Part shown: piece after piece, positions 34,297 through 44,200 of the stretch
How the letters are laid out: each line of letters starts with the position of its first letter
How positions within the stretch are numbered: position 1 is the stretch's first letter
Assembly (NCBI RefSeq): GCF_001279725.1
Contig: NZ_LGDE01000338.1
Coordinates: 1-59,783 of the forward strand
Source: Streptomyces sp. WM4235
GTDB taxonomy: Bacteria > Actinomycetota > Actinomycetes > Streptomycetales > Streptomycetaceae
Reading direction: 5' to 3'
Length of the DNA: 59,783 bases
The notes under the pieces: model-generated
The model's input: only the letters and a program-made list of their open reading frames with translations
Told to the model about the DNA's origin: nothing
Databases searched by the model: none
Program-made: the position numbers and the translations under genes

Positions 34297-35721
34297 ATGC
34301 GTGCATTCCTTGCTTCCTCGATCGGCGTCGCGACGGCCGCCGCGCTGGCCATGCCGCTCGCGCTCCCCACTCCCGCCCTGGCCACCCCCTCCGCGGGGGC
34401 GGTCGCCCCCGCGGACCCCGCGGGGTCCACCCAGTCACTGCGGCTCGTCCCGCTCGGCCCGACGGCGGACCGCGCCACCGCCACCCCCGGCACGAGCACC
34501 TCGCCGCGCCTCCCCGAGGCGCGGGGCCTGACCGCTCGGGAGGTCAAGACGTTCTCGCTGGTCGGCGTCGTCTGGGACGACGCGAGCACCCAACTCCTCG
34601 GCCGGGTCCAGGTCCGCACCCGCTCCGTGAAGACGTCCACCTGGTCCGGCTGGCAGGACGTCGAGACCCACAACAGCGAACACGCCGCCGACCCCGACGC
34701 GGTGGAACGCGGATCCGGCCGCGTGCGCGGCAGCACCGCCCCCCTGTGGGTCGGCGAGTCCGACGGCGTCGAGGTCCGCGTCCAGGCCGAGACGGGCGCC
34801 ACCACCACCCGCGCCCCGTCCCGCCTCCCGTCCGGGATGCGGATCGAACTCGTCGACCCGGGCGCGCAGACGCCGCCGATCACCATCGACGGAAAGAACG
34901 CCGGTCCGAAGGACGACCCGGACGAGGACCCCGAGGGCGACGACAAGGGCGAACCCGTCCTCCTCCCCGGCATGACGATGGAGATGGCCGAGTCCTCCTC
35001 CGCCAACGTCCCGCTCGCCCCGATCGGCGCCGACGAGATCACCGAACTCAACAAGGCCGACTCCACCGCGGACGCCGTCCTGGCCGACGAGTCCCTCGCC
35101 GCCGCGGGGCGCCCGTACATCGGGCCGCGCCCCCGCATCGTCACCCGAAAGGGCTGGGGCGCGGACGAGGGCCTGCGCGAGAAGGGCTTCGTCTACACCA
35201 AGACCGTCAAGGCCGCCTTCGTCCACCACACCGCCTCCGGCAACAACTACGCCTGCAAGGACGCCCCCGCGGTCCTGCGCAGCCTGTACCGCTACCACGT
35301 GGTCAGCAGTGGATGGCGCGACATCGGCTACAACTTCGCCGTCGACAAGTGCGGCACCGTCTACGAGGGCCGGGCGGGCGGCGTCGCCAAGCCGGTGCTC
35401 GGGGCCCACACCATGGGCTTCAACACCGACAGCATGGGCATCGCGGTGATCGGCTCGTACACCTCCACGACCCCACCGGCCGCCTCGGTCAACGCGGTCG
35501 CCCGCCTCACGGCCTGGAAGCTGGGCCTCTTCGGGGCGGACCCGCGGGCGAAGGCCACCCTGAAGTCGGGCGGCGGCAACCTGTACGCCAAGGGCCGCAA
35601 CGTGAAGCTCAACGTCATCTCGGGCCACCGCGACGGCTTCGCCACGGAATGCCCGGGCCGCCTCCTCTACGGCAAACTCCCCCCGGCCCGAACCTCAGCG
35701 GCCAAACTCCAGGGCCGCTGA
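34297..35721 (+). CDS. Secreted peptidoglycan-recognition/N-acetylmuramoyl-L-alanine amidase
   Basis: 474 residues. Signal peptide 1-32 (MRAFLASSIGVATAAALAMP... ends PALATP), beta-rich N-terminal region, acidic linker (KDDPDEDPEGDD), then amidase_2/PGRP domain from about 270: TRKGWGADEGLREKGF, zinc ligand His in FVHHTASGNNY, YRYHVVSSGWRDIGYNFAVD, GAHTMGFNTDSMGIA and the late ligands of GHRDGFATECPG. Cleaves the lactyl-L-Ala bond of peptidoglycan outside the cell. Start ATG 34297 because a signal peptide begins there; the frame upstream is not coding. Confidence 0.9.
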   Translation: MRAFLASSIGVATAAALAMPLALPTPALATPSAGAVAPADPAGSTQSLRLVPLGPTADRATATPGTSTSPRLPEARGLTAREVKTFSLVGVVWDDASTQLLGRVQVRTRSVKTSTWSGWQDVETHNSEHAADPDAVERGSGRVRGSTAPLWVGESDGVEVRVQAETGATTTRAPSRLPSGMRIELVDPGAQTPPITIDGKNAGPKDDPDEDPEGDDKGEPVLLPGMTMEMAESSSANVPLAPIGADEITELNKADSTADAVLADESLAAAGRPYIGPRPRIVTRKGWGADEGLREKGFVYTKTVKAAFVHHTASGNNYACKDAPAVLRSLYRYHVVSSGWRDIGYNFAVDKCGTVYEGRAGGVAKPVLGAHTMGFNTDSMGIAVIGSYTSTTPPAASVNAVARLTAWKLGLFGADPRAKATLKSGGGNLYAKGRNVKLNVISGHRDGFATECPGRLLYGKLPPARTSAAKLQGR

Positions 35722-35728
35722 CCCACCC

Positions 35729-35850
35729 GGGCCGGGCCGATCCAGCCTCGCGGGTGGTCCGGCCGCCAGGGTTCGGACGCACCGGGGCCGGGCCGATCCA
35801 GCCTCGCCGGCGTTTGAGGCGCGGGGTCCGGGGCGGAGCCCCGAAAGCCC
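35729..35850 (+). repeat. Dispersed Streptomyces intergenic repeat, 23-bp head present twice
   Basis: gggccgggccgatccagcct plus cgc occurs at 35729-35751 and 35785-35807; only the second copy continues into ccggcgtttgaggcgcgggg and the cggggcggagccccg stem. I know this sequence as a very common intergenic repeat in many Streptomyces genomes. Confidence 0.8.
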
Positions 35851-36002
35851 GGCGCAGCCGGGGCCGCTCCGCGCCACGGCGCCGCACGGCCCCGGCCGAC
35901 CGCCGCCCGCCGCCCGGGGCCGGGGCCGGGGCCGGGGTGTCGGCCCTCCCACAGGGCCGGGGGCCCGCAAACGGCCCGGCCCCGCCCCACCCCCCACCCG
36001 GC

Positions 36003-36008
36003 TACGCT
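36003..36008 (+). promoter_or_regulatory. -10 box (TACGCT) of the DNA glycosylase gene, probably leaderless
   Basis: TACGCT, seven bases (caaaggc), then ATG at 36016. The aagg inside the spacer is too close to the ATG for normal initiation. Confidence 0.4.
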
Positions 36009-36015
36009 CAAAGGC

Positions 36016-37017
36016 ATGGCCGGCCGCTTCGACCCCCTCACCCGCACCGCGATCCGCGGCGGCCGCACCGACGTGCCCGCGGGCCGGGGCCACCCGGCGG
36101 GGGAGGCGACCGACGCCCGGAGCCGGGTATGGGTCCCCGAGGGACCCGTCGACCTGGGTCTCACCCTCGGCCCCCTCAGGCGCGGCCCCGCCGACCCCAC
36201 CTTCCGCACCAGCCCCGACGGCTCGGTGTGGAAGACCAGCCGGACCCCCGACGGGCCCGCCACCCTCCGTGTCGCCGGCGCCGACGGCAACGTCGGCGCC
36301 GAGGCCTGGGGGCCGGGCGCCGACTGGATCCTGGACCGGCTGCCCGAACTCCTCGGCGCCGCCGACGACCCCGCCGCCTTCGTGCCCCGGCACCGGCTCG
36401 TGCACGCCAGCCACCGCCGCCGTCCCGGACTGCGCCTGACCCGGACCGGGCTGGTCCTGGAGTCGCTGATCCCGACCGTCCTGGAGCAGAAGGTCACCAC
36501 CGACGAGGCCTACCGCGCCTGGCGCCGGCTGGTCCGCCGCCACGGCGAGCCCGCACCGGGCCCGCGCCCGGACCTGTACGTGATGCCGACGGCCCGAGTC
36601 TGGGCCATGATCCCGTCCTGGGACTGGCACACGGCCGGCGTCGACTCGAAGCGTTCCGCCACCATCGTCCGCGCCGCCCGGGTCGCGAACCGGCTGGAGG
36701 AGGCCGTCGCCATGGACCTCGCCACGGCGACCCGGCGGCTGGAGGCCGTACCCGGCATCGGCCCGTGGACCTCCGCCGAGACCCTCCAGCGCAGCAACGG
36801 CGCCGCCGACGCGGTCACCACCGGGGACCTCCACCTGCCGGGCATCGTCGGCTACGCCCTCGCCGGGGACCGGGACGCGGACGACGCGGCCATGCTGGAA
36901 CTCCTCGCCCCGTACGAGGGCCAGCGCCACCGCGCGGCCCGCCTCATCCTGCTGGCCGGCCGCGTCCCGCCCCGCCGCACGCCGAAGATGCCGCGCACGG
37001 ACATCGGCCGCCTCTGA
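36016..37017 (+). CDS. DNA-3-methyladenine glycosylase II-like (HhH-GPD superfamily)
   Basis: 333 residues. HhH-GPD core with LVLESLIPTVLEQKVTTDEA, hairpin AVPGIGPWTSAETLQRSNG and catalytic Asp in AVTTGDLHLPGIVGYALAG. Removes alkylated bases in base-excision repair. The N-terminal 100 residues follow an AlkA-like beta layer (TLRVAGADGNVGAEAWGPGA). No iron-sulfur Cys cluster is present, which argues against MutY/Nth. Single gene unit. Confidence 0.85.
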   Translation: MAGRFDPLTRTAIRGGRTDVPAGRGHPAGEATDARSRVWVPEGPVDLGLTLGPLRRGPADPTFRTSPDGSVWKTSRTPDGPATLRVAGADGNVGAEAWGPGADWILDRLPELLGAADDPAAFVPRHRLVHASHRRRPGLRLTRTGLVLESLIPTVLEQKVTTDEAYRAWRRLVRRHGEPAPGPRPDLYVMPTARVWAMIPSWDWHTAGVDSKRSATIVRAARVANRLEEAVAMDLATATRRLEAVPGIGPWTSAETLQRSNGAADAVTTGDLHLPGIVGYALAGDRDADDAAMLELLAPYEGQRHRAARLILLAGRVPPRRTPKMPRTDIGRL

Positions 37018-37076
37018 CCCCCACCCCGGCGCCGACCCCCCACCCCGGTGCGCGCCGCACCCCGGGTACGAGGAAA

Positions 37077-37101
37077 GGGGCCGCGGTCTCCCCGCGACCC
37101 C
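37077..37101. terminator. Hairpin between the glycosylase gene and fbiB
   Basis: 10-bp stem with one mismatch (ggggccgcgg and ccgcgacccc) and a tctcc loop, followed on the + strand by a C/T-rich stretch. Convergent genes. Confidence 0.5.
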
Positions 37102-37127
37102 TCCCCCTTCCAGGCACCGGCGCGGCC

Positions 37128-38423
37128 TCAGCGCACCTCGACGAACGCGGAGGCCGACCGCGCGGGCCGCTCCGCCGCGGCCGCGGCGGCGTGGCCCACG
37201 GCCACCGCCCCCATCGGGTCCCAGTCCTCCGGGAGCGCCAGCACCTTGCGCACCACGTCCCGGCAGAACATCGTCGAGGACACCCACGCGGAGCCCAGCC
37301 GTTCGCCGGCCAGCGCGACCAGGAAGTTCTGGACGCCCGCGCCCATCGCGACCACGAACATCTCCCGCTCCGCCGCGTCCCGGCGCGCGTGCCCGTAGTC
37401 GTGCGCCCCGTCCATGACCAGGCACGGCACGACCAGGTACGGGGCGTTGCGGAGCACGTCGCCGCGCCGCACCCGTTTCGCGACGGACTCCTCGGACTTG
37501 CCGTCCCGCCGCAGGTCGTCGATCCACGCGTCCCGCATCGCGTCCAGGAGTTCCAGCCGTGCCGCGGCGGACTCCAGCAGGACGAACCGCCACGGCGTCG
37601 TGTGGTGCGGGGCCGGGGCCGTCACGGCCGCCGCCACCGCCCGGCGGACCGCGCCCGGGTCCACCGGCTCGTCCGTGAAGGCCCGTACGGTGCGCCGCTG
37701 CGTCACGGCTTCCCGTACCGCCTCGGAGGTCCCCAGCCGGAACATGTCGTCGACGGACGGGCGGACCAGGTCGGCCGCCGAGGATCCCTCGCCGAGCAGG
37801 TGCGACAGCCCGCGCACGAGGGCCACGGGAAGGCCCGAGGCCTTGCCCTTGACCAGGTCGCCGGCCGCGGCCAGTTCGTCCGCCGTGGCCACTATCGTCG
37901 CGCTGAGCGGGTTCCCGTGAGCGTCCACGCCACCGCGCAGGTCGTCCAGCACCCGTACGCCGGCCGAGCCGATCGCCACGTCGGTGAGCCCGGAGCGCCA
38001 GGGGCGCCCGAAGGTGTCCGTCACGATCACGCCGACGTCCACCGAGAGCGCGGCCCGCAGCCCCTCGCGGATCGCGGCCGCCGAGGCGTCCGGGTCCTCG
38101 GGGAGCAGCAGCACCGTGCCAGGGGCGGTGTTCGAGGCGTCCACGCCGGCCGCCGCCATCACCAGTCCGCGGCGGTCCTCGACGATCCGCAGGGCGCCCC
38201 GGCGGGCGACCACGCGCACGGTCTCCGCGTCGATGGCGTCCTCGCGGGAATCGGCCCGGACGATCCGGCCCTCCGCCTTGGACACGATCTTCGAGGTGAC
38301 CAGCAGGACGTCCCCGTCGCGCAGCCCCGGTTCGGCCGCCGCGATCAGCGCGGCCAGGTCGTCGCCCGGGGCGACCTCGGGGATCCCGGGGACGGCCCGC
38401 ACCTCGTAGGAGGGAACGGTCAC
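37128..38423 (-). CDS. fbiB: Coenzyme F420-0:L-glutamate ligase / dehydro-F420 reductase
   Basis: 431 residues, two-domain FbiB. N-terminal gamma-glutamyl ligase (about 1-245): [61 protein letters not shown]-terminal nitroreductase-like FMN domain (about 255-431): [52 protein letters not shown]. Adds the glutamate tail to F420 and reduces the dehydro precursor. GTG at 38423 overlaps the fbiA stop (GTGA), so fbiA-fbiB is a coupled operon. Confidence 0.95.
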   Translation of the reverse strand: MTVPSYEVRAVPGIPEVAPGDDLAALIAAAEPGLRDGDVLLVTSKIVSKAEGRIVRADSREDAIDAETVRVVARRGALRIVEDRRGLVMAAAGVDASNTAPGTVLLLPEDPDASAAAIREGLRAALSVDVGVIVTDTFGRPWRSGLTDVAIGSAGVRVLDDLRGGVDAHGNPLSATIVATADELAAAGDLVKGKASGLPVALVRGLSHLLGEGSSAADLVRPSVDDMFRLGTSEAVREAVTQRRTVRAFTDEPVDPGAVRRAVAAAVTAPAPHHTTPWRFVLLESAAARLELLDAMRDAWIDDLRRDGKSEESVAKRVRRGDVLRNAPYLVVPCLVMDGAHDYGHARRDAAEREMFVVAMGAGVQNFLVALAGERLGSAWVSSTMFCRDVVRKVLALPEDWDPMGAVAVGHAAAAAAERPARSASAFVEVR

Positions 38424-39379
38424 CGGGAGGCCTCCGCCAGCTCCAACGCCGCCCGGGCCATCGCCGCGGTGGCGTCGAGGTCGGTCATCATCAGCGGCAC
38501 CGCACGGCAGGTGATCCCGGCGGCCTCGACCTCCGCGACGGCCGCCGCGTCGGCGGTGTCCACCAGCCAGCCGTCGAGCAGGCCGGTGCCGTAGTGCAGG
38601 GCGACGGCCGCGGCGGTGGACTCGACGCCCACGGCGGCCAGCACCTTGTCGGCCATCCCGCGCACGGGGGCGCCCCCGACGATGGGGGAGAGGCCCACGA
38701 CGGGGGCCGAGGCGGCGGCCACCGCCTCCCGGATGCCGGGCACGGCGAGGATGGTCCCGACGGAGACCACCGGGTTGGACGGCGGGAAGACGATGACGTC
38801 GGCGGCGGCGATGGCCTCCAGCACGCCGGGCGCGGGCTTGGCCTGCTCGGCGCCCACGGGTACGACGGCCTCCGCGTCCACCGCGGCGCGCATCTTGACC
38901 CAGTACTCCTGGAAGTGGATGACGCGCCGCTCGCCGGAGCCGGGCTCGGTGATGGCGACGTGGGTCTCGACCCGGTCGTCGGACATGGGCAGCAGCCGGA
39001 CCCCGGGCTGCCAGCGGTCGCAGAGGGCCTCGGTGACGGCGCTGAGCGGGTAGCCCGCGCCGATCATCTGGGTACGGACGATGTGGGTCGCGAAGTCGCG
39101 GTCGCCGAGGCCGAACCAGGTGGGTCCGACCCCGTACGCCGCGAGTTCCTCCTTGACGGTGAAGGACTCGTCGGTGCGTCCCCAACCCTGGTCCTCGTTG
39201 ATGCCACCGCCGAGGGTGTACATCACGGTGTCCAGGTCGGGGCACACCTTCAGCCCGAACAGGTGAATGTCGTCACCGGTGTTGCCGATGACCGTGATCT
39301 CCGCCTCGGGAACCGCCGACTTGAGTCCGCGGAGGAAACGGGCGCCGCCGATACCGCCGGCCAGAACAACAATGCGCAT
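38420..39379 (-). CDS. fbiA: Phospho-lactate (phosphoenolpyruvyl) transferase of F420 synthesis
   Basis: 319 residues, CofD/FbiA family. [20 protein letters not shown] at the N-terminus, [55 protein letters not shown] and [19 protein letters not shown]. Joins the PEP/lactate moiety to Fo to make (dehydro-)F420-0, which FbiB then extends. ATG start. No fbiC or fbiD is in the window, as usual for scattered F420 genes. Confidence 0.95.
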   Translation of the reverse strand: MRIVVLAGGIGGARFLRGLKSAVPEAEITVIGNTGDDIHLFGLKVCPDLDTVMYTLGGGINEDQGWGRTDESFTVKEELAAYGVGPTWFGLGDRDFATHIVRTQMIGAGYPLSAVTEALCDRWQPGVRLLPMSDDRVETHVAITEPGSGERRVIHFQEYWVKMRAAVDAEAVVPVGAEQAKPAPGVLEAIAAADVIVFPPSNPVVSVGTILAVPGIREAVAAASAPVVGLSPIVGGAPVRGMADKVLAAVGVESTAAAVALHYGTGLLDGWLVDTADAAAVAEVEAAGITCRAVPLMMTDLDATAAMARAALELAEASR

Positions 39380-39459
39380 GCGGACAGTCTGTCAGCCGCG
39401 GGCCGCCCGTCGAGGGGCGGTGGTCGGGTGACGGGCGGAGCGGGTCGGGCGTCCGTCGA

Positions 39460-40017
39460 TCAGACGGAGAGGGCCTCCGGCCTGGCCGGGGAGCAGCTGT
39501 GCATCGGCATCTCGGTGAGGCCGGGGAAGTAGACGTGCAGGCTGACCGCCCCGTCGAGGGTGTCGTTGACGACCTCGTGGGCGTAGCCGGGGGCGAAGAC
39601 GCGCTGGGACCCGGCGCGCAGGGTCAGCGGGCCGCGCGGGGCGTGCTCGGTGAGTTCGCCGTCCAGGACGGTCAGGACGCCGGAGGAGCCGCCGTGGTCG
39701 TGCCGGCCGCTGCCCTGTCCGGGGACCCAGCTGAGCAGCCACACCTCGTAGCCGGGGCCGGTGCGCAGTCGGTGGTACCAGCGGGTGGTGGCGTCGTACT
39801 GGACCAGGTGTTCCCACTCGGCGCGGTTCGCGGCGATGGAACGGGCGAGGCCCACGAACTCGGCGACGGTGGTCGGGTGTTCGCGGGCCGGCTGGAGGAG
39901 GTGCTGTACGGAGAGGATGTCGCCGGCGATCTGGAGGTCGCTCTCGACCATGGGCGTCGCGAAGGAGGGAACGGCGGGGGCCGCGGCGGTGGGGTGCGGG
40001 GCGGTGGTGCTGTTCAT
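39460..40017 (-). CDS. Cysteine dioxygenase type I
   Basis: 185 residues, cupin fold. Iron ligands by family comparison: H106 and H108 in GQGSGRHDHGGSSG and H147 in FAPGYAHEVVND. Oxidises L-cysteine to cysteine sulfinate. The central RWYHRLRTGPGYEVWLLSW region supplies substrate contacts. GAGGA lies just upstream of ATG 40017. It is divergent from whiB over a 650-bp region. Confidence 0.88.
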   Translation of the reverse strand: MNSTTAPHPTAAAPAVPSFATPMVESDLQIAGDILSVQHLLQPAREHPTTVAEFVGLARSIAANRAEWEHLVQYDATTRWYHRLRTGPGYEVWLLSWVPGQGSGRHDHGGSSGVLTVLDGELTEHAPRGPLTLRAGSQRVFAPGYAHEVVNDTLDGAVSLHVYFPGLTEMPMHSCSPARPEALSV

Positions 40018-40669
40018 CGGGGGAGTCCTCGACGGATGTCAGTCGTGCTGGCGGTTGCTGTGGGGAGCCGGTGCTCAGGGGAGCCGTGGCTCCGGTGGCA
40101 TCAACAGCTGCAACAGCAACAGCGAACCTGGGCAGCGCGCAGGAACCCACGAATGGGGGTCCAGGTGGCGACTGCGGGCGCTGACATGCGTACAAGGAGA
40201 ACCGGCGATGGGTCGGACTGTCAACCCAATGTCCGGTTTGAGGCAAAAGTTTCACCTCATCCGGTTACTGCGTCCGGAGAAAGGTTTGTGCAGTGGGGAC
40301 CGGGGCATGTGCCGCCCCGAGAGTCGTGTCAATCGGAATTCAAACCAACTGACGCCACTCGTGACCTGACTGTGATCCGCGCCGCATCTCGGGACGGATC
40401 GCAACCACGTCACTCGGTGTCACGTCGGCTACGGGTGAGGGCGGGGTGCCGTTTCGGGCGCTGCTTTCAGGCCAGTGGCATGTGTCACGATTTTTGGCGA
40501 TATGAACACTTACTGCATACGCTTGGTTCCGCAGAGTGAATAAGGGGCCCAATAGCAGATCTCGGCTTGACTGCGCTGGAGCCCCCCACTTGTAATTTCA
40601 CTCGTGTCGTTACGTAGCGATCAGTGACGGCAACACCACGGGGACGCACAGACAGAGCGAGGGGCGCAC
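40018..40669. promoter_or_regulatory. Long regulatory region upstream of whiB
   Basis: About 650 bases without a credible gene. It is unusually A/T-rich for this genome between 40190 and 40620. It contains one good vegetative-type promoter (40567-40596), the start of the divergent cysteine dioxygenase transcript, and several GTGTCAC/TCAC-containing words (for example around 40418 and 40483). whiB in S. coelicolor is known to be under developmental control with BldD and BldM involved; exact sites cannot be fixed by eye here. Confidence 0.6.
40567..40596 (+). promoter_or_regulatory. whiB promoter, TTGACT-N18-TGTAAT
   Basis: -35 TTGACT at 40567-40572 and -10 TGTAAT at 40591-40596, 18-base spacer. 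It predicts a transcript start near 40603 and an mRNA leader of about 67 bases before the whiB ATG. Confidence 0.65.
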
Positions 40670-40933
40670 ATGACCGAGCTGTTTCAGGAACTGCTGGTCG
40701 AGGAGGCGGACGAGGAGCTCGGATGGCAGGAGCGCGCACTCTGCGCCCAGACCGACCCCGAGTCCTTCTTTCCCGAGAAGGGCGGCTCCACCCGCGAAGC
40801 CAAGAAGGTCTGCCTCGCCTGCGAGGTCCGCTCCGAATGCCTCGAATACGCCCTCGCGAACGACGAACGCTTCGGTATCTGGGGCGGTTTGTCCGAGCGT
40901 GAGCGCCGTCGCCTGAAGAAGGCGGCGGTCTGA
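40670..40933 (+). CDS. whiB: Sporulation regulator WhiB (Wbl protein)
   Basis: 87 residues, nearly the known Streptomyces WhiB. Four cysteines C25, C48, C51 and C57 (LCAQTDPESFFPEKGGSTRE, CLACEVRSEC) bind a [4Fe-4S] cluster; GIWGG turn then basic helix SERERRRLKKAAV contacts DNA. WhiB acts with WhiA to switch aerial hyphae from growth to septation. Start ATG 40670; gagg ends about six bases before it. Free-standing gene followed by a hairpin terminator. Confidence 0.97.
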   Translation: MTELFQELLVEEADEELGWQERALCAQTDPESFFPEKGGSTREAKKVCLACEVRSECLEYALANDERFGIWGGLSERERRRLKKAAV

Positions 40934-41224
40934 GGCGCACCGCGCGCCGGCTGCCCGGCGCCGACGGCACCACGCACCTCATATCCGCCGGCACACCGGC
41001 CGCCGACCCTCCCGAAGACCGGCCCGCAGTACGATCCACCCGCGGATCCGCCCCGTCCGGAACCGCGCGCCGAACCGCAGGACGAACAGAGCAAACGGTC
41101 CGCCTCCCGCACCTTCCCCGCAGGAGGCGGACCGCTGTGTTCCGAGCCGTTAGTGTGGGGCGCTGTCCAGCAGCCTCCGAGGGCACACCACCCCCGGACC
41201 CCCGGCCGGAGGGCCCGTACCGCG
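40934..41224. other. Region between whiB and the giant glycosyltransferase
   Basis: About 290 bases. Holds the whiB terminator (41096-41134) and a -10-like TAGTGT at 41151-41156 for the next gene; no coding signal seen. Confidence 0.5.
41096..41134. terminator. Terminator downstream of whiB
   Basis: 12-bp perfect stem cggtccgcctcc (41096-41107) and ggaggcggaccg (41123-41134), 15-base loop. Confidence 0.7.
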
Positions 41225-44200
41225 ATGTCCCTGCACAGCAACTCGTCGGCCTCCCACCAGGGCGCCGCCACCCCCGAGTTCCCCCGGCACGTCGTCACCG
41301 CGGTCCTCGTCGCCCATGACGGCGCGCGCTGGCTCCCCCGCGCCCTCGCCGGACTCCTCGGCCAGGAACGCCCCGCGCAGAACCACGTCGCCGCCGACAC
41401 CGGCAGCGCCGACGAGTCCGCGCGACTGCTGACCGAGGCCCTCGGCGCCGACCGGGTCCTGCACCTGGCCCGCCGCACCGGATTCGGCACCGCCGTCGAC
41501 GAGGCCGTCCGCACCGCCGGCGTACCGACCACCGACGACCTTCCCTACCTCAAGCGCCCCAGCGGCTGGGACCCCGTCAGCCGCACCTGGCGGGACGACG
41601 CGTACGACCTCCCCGAACTCCCCCACGGCGAACCGGTGCAGTGGCTCTGGCTGCTCCACGACGACTGCGCCCCCGAACCCGACGCCCTCGCCGAACTGCT
41701 GCGCGTCGCCGAGGAGAACCCCGACGCCGCCGTCATCGGCCCCAAACTGCGCGGCTGGTACGACAAGAAGCAGCTCCTCGAAGCCGGCGTCACCATCGCC
41801 CGCAGCGGCCGCCGCTGGACCGGACTCGACCGCCGCGAACAGGACCAGGGCCAGCACGACCAGATCCGCCCCGTCCTGTCCGTCTCCACCGCGGGCATGC
41901 TGGTGCGCCGCGACGTCTACGACGCCCTCGGCGGCTTCGACCGCAGGCTCCCGCTCATGCGCGACGACGTCGACCTGTGCTGGCGCGTACAGAGCGCCGG
42001 CCACACCGTCCTCGTCGCCCCCGACGCCGTCATGCGGCACGCCGAGGCCGCCGCCCGCGAACGCCGCACCGTCGACTGCGCCGGCCGCTCCGCCGTCGGG
42101 GCCCACCGCGTCGACAAGGCCGGCGCCGTCTACACCGTGCTCACCAACAGCTCCGGCCGCGCCCTGCCGTACGTCCTGCTGCGGCTGCTCCTCGGCACCC
42201 TGCTGCGCACCCTCGGCTACCTCGTCGGCAAGGCCCCCGGCCAAGCCGTCGACGAGTTCACCGGCCTCCTCGCCACCCTGCTCCGCCCCGGCCGGCTCCT
42301 CGCCGCCCGCAAGGCTCGCCGCGGCGCCGTCGTCCCGGCCAAGGAACTGCGCCCGCTCTTCCCGCCGCCCGGCGCCACCCTGCGCGCCAACGTCGAACAA
42401 CTCGCCGGGTACTTCGGCGCCGACCGCGACAGCGACTCCGCCGGCGTCAGCAGACACGGCGGAGCCATCGAATCCGGCCCCGGCGGCGACGACGCCGACT
42501 ACCTGGAGATCGAACAGTTCGCCCGGCTCAAGCGGATCGCCCGCAACCCGGCCCCCGTCCTCTTCGCCCTGCTCCTGCTCGTCTCCCTCGTCGCCTGCCG
42601 CTCCCTGCTCTTCGGCGGCTCCCTCATGGGCGGCGCCCTGCTCCCCGCCCCCGACCGGGGCCTCGACCTCTGGCGCGCCTACACCACCGACTGGCAGCCC
42701 GTCGGCCTCGGCACCACCACCGGGGCCCCGCCCTACCTCGCCGTGCTCGGCGCCGTCGCCGGCCTGCTGTACGGCTCCACCCAGGCCGCCCTGACCCTGC
42801 TGCTCGTCTGCTCGGTCCCGCTCGCCGGCCTCACCGCCTACTTCGCGTCCCGGCCCCTCCTCGAATCCCGGCTGCTGCGCGCCTGGGCCGCCGTCGCCTA
42901 CGCCTTCCTCCCCGCCGTCACCGGCGCCCTGGCCGGCGGCCTCCTCGGCACCGCCGTCCTCGCCGTCCTGCTCCCGCTCATCGCCCGCGCCGCCGTCACC
43001 GCCTTCGGCTTGGGCGGACCCGAGGCCGAAGGCAGCTGGCGGGCACTGTGGACGTACACCCTGCTGCTGACCCTGGCCACCGCCTTCACCCCCGTCGTGT
43101 GGCCGCTCGCCCTCGTCCTCGGCACCGCCGCGCTCATCACCCGCCGCGCGCGCTGGAAGACGTACGGACCCCGCCTCCTCGCCAACCTCGGCGTACCCCT
43201 CCTCGTACTCGCCCCCTGGTCCCTGGGCCTGCTCACCCACCCGACCCGCTTCCTGCGCGAGGCCGGACTGCCCTACGGGGCCCGCGCCGGCGCCCTCGAC
43301 CTGCTCGGCATCAGCCCCGGCGGCCCCGGCGCCGGCGGCGGACTCCTCCTGATCGGCGTCCTGCTCGCCGCGCTCGCCGCCCTGCTGCGCGCCGACCGCC
43401 GCTTCGCCGTCCGCGTCGCCTGGGCCACGGCCCTGACCGGGCTGCTCCTCGCCGTCCTCCTCAACCGCGACACCTGGGCGGGCCCCGCCACCCTCGTCTA
43501 CGGCATCGGCCTCCTCGCGGCCGCCCTGCTCGGCGCCGACGGCGCCAAGCACCGGGTCGCCGCCAGCAGCTTCGGCTGGCGCCAACCCCTCGCCGCGCTC
43601 GTCGGACTCGCCGCGGCCGTCGGCCCGCTGCTCGCCGCCGCCGGCTGGATGTTCTCCGGCGCCGAGGGCCCGCTGACCCGCCGCGACCCCGCCCAGGTAC
43701 CGGCCGCCGCCGCCTACCTCAGCGGCGACACCAACCAGACCCGCACCCTCGTCCTGACCGGCGACTCGCCCGCCACCGTCTCCTACAGCCTGGTCCGCGG
43801 CTCCGGCGCCCGCCTCGGCGACGCCGAACTCCTCGCCGGCGCCGGCTCCGAACCCCGCCTCACCAAGGTCGTCTCCAGCCTGGTCTCGGGCTCCGGCGCC
43901 GACCAGTCCGACCAGCTCGACGACTTCGCCGTCCGCTACGTCGTCCTCCAGCCCGGCGCGCCCGCCCACTTCCGCCAGGTACTCGACGCCACCCCCGGCC
44001 TCAAGGCCGTCCAGGACGACGACGTCGCCTCCTGGGAGGTCGAACGGGCCCCGGCCCGCGCCGTCATCGTCCCCGGCCGCCAGGGCCAGGCCCCCGTCGC
44101 CATCGAAGCCGGACCCGTCGAGGTCCACACCACCATCCCGGCCGGCGAGGAGGGCCGCGTCCTGCGCATCGCCGACCGGGCCGACCCGGGCTGGCGGGCC

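Larger units (their letters stand above)
35722..36015. other. Intergenic region built of dispersed Streptomyces repeat
   Basis: About 290 bases. Two copies of a 23-bp sequence, then the rest of the familiar gccggcgtttgaggcgcgggg repeat and several G+C stems (for example ggggcggagcccc). The right end carries the -10 box of the DNA glycosylase gene. No gene seen. Confidence 0.7.

Noticed and set aside
36746..38594. Arg-rich + strand frame through fbiB
   Set aside because: Shadow of fbiB; no domains and extreme Arg/Pro content.
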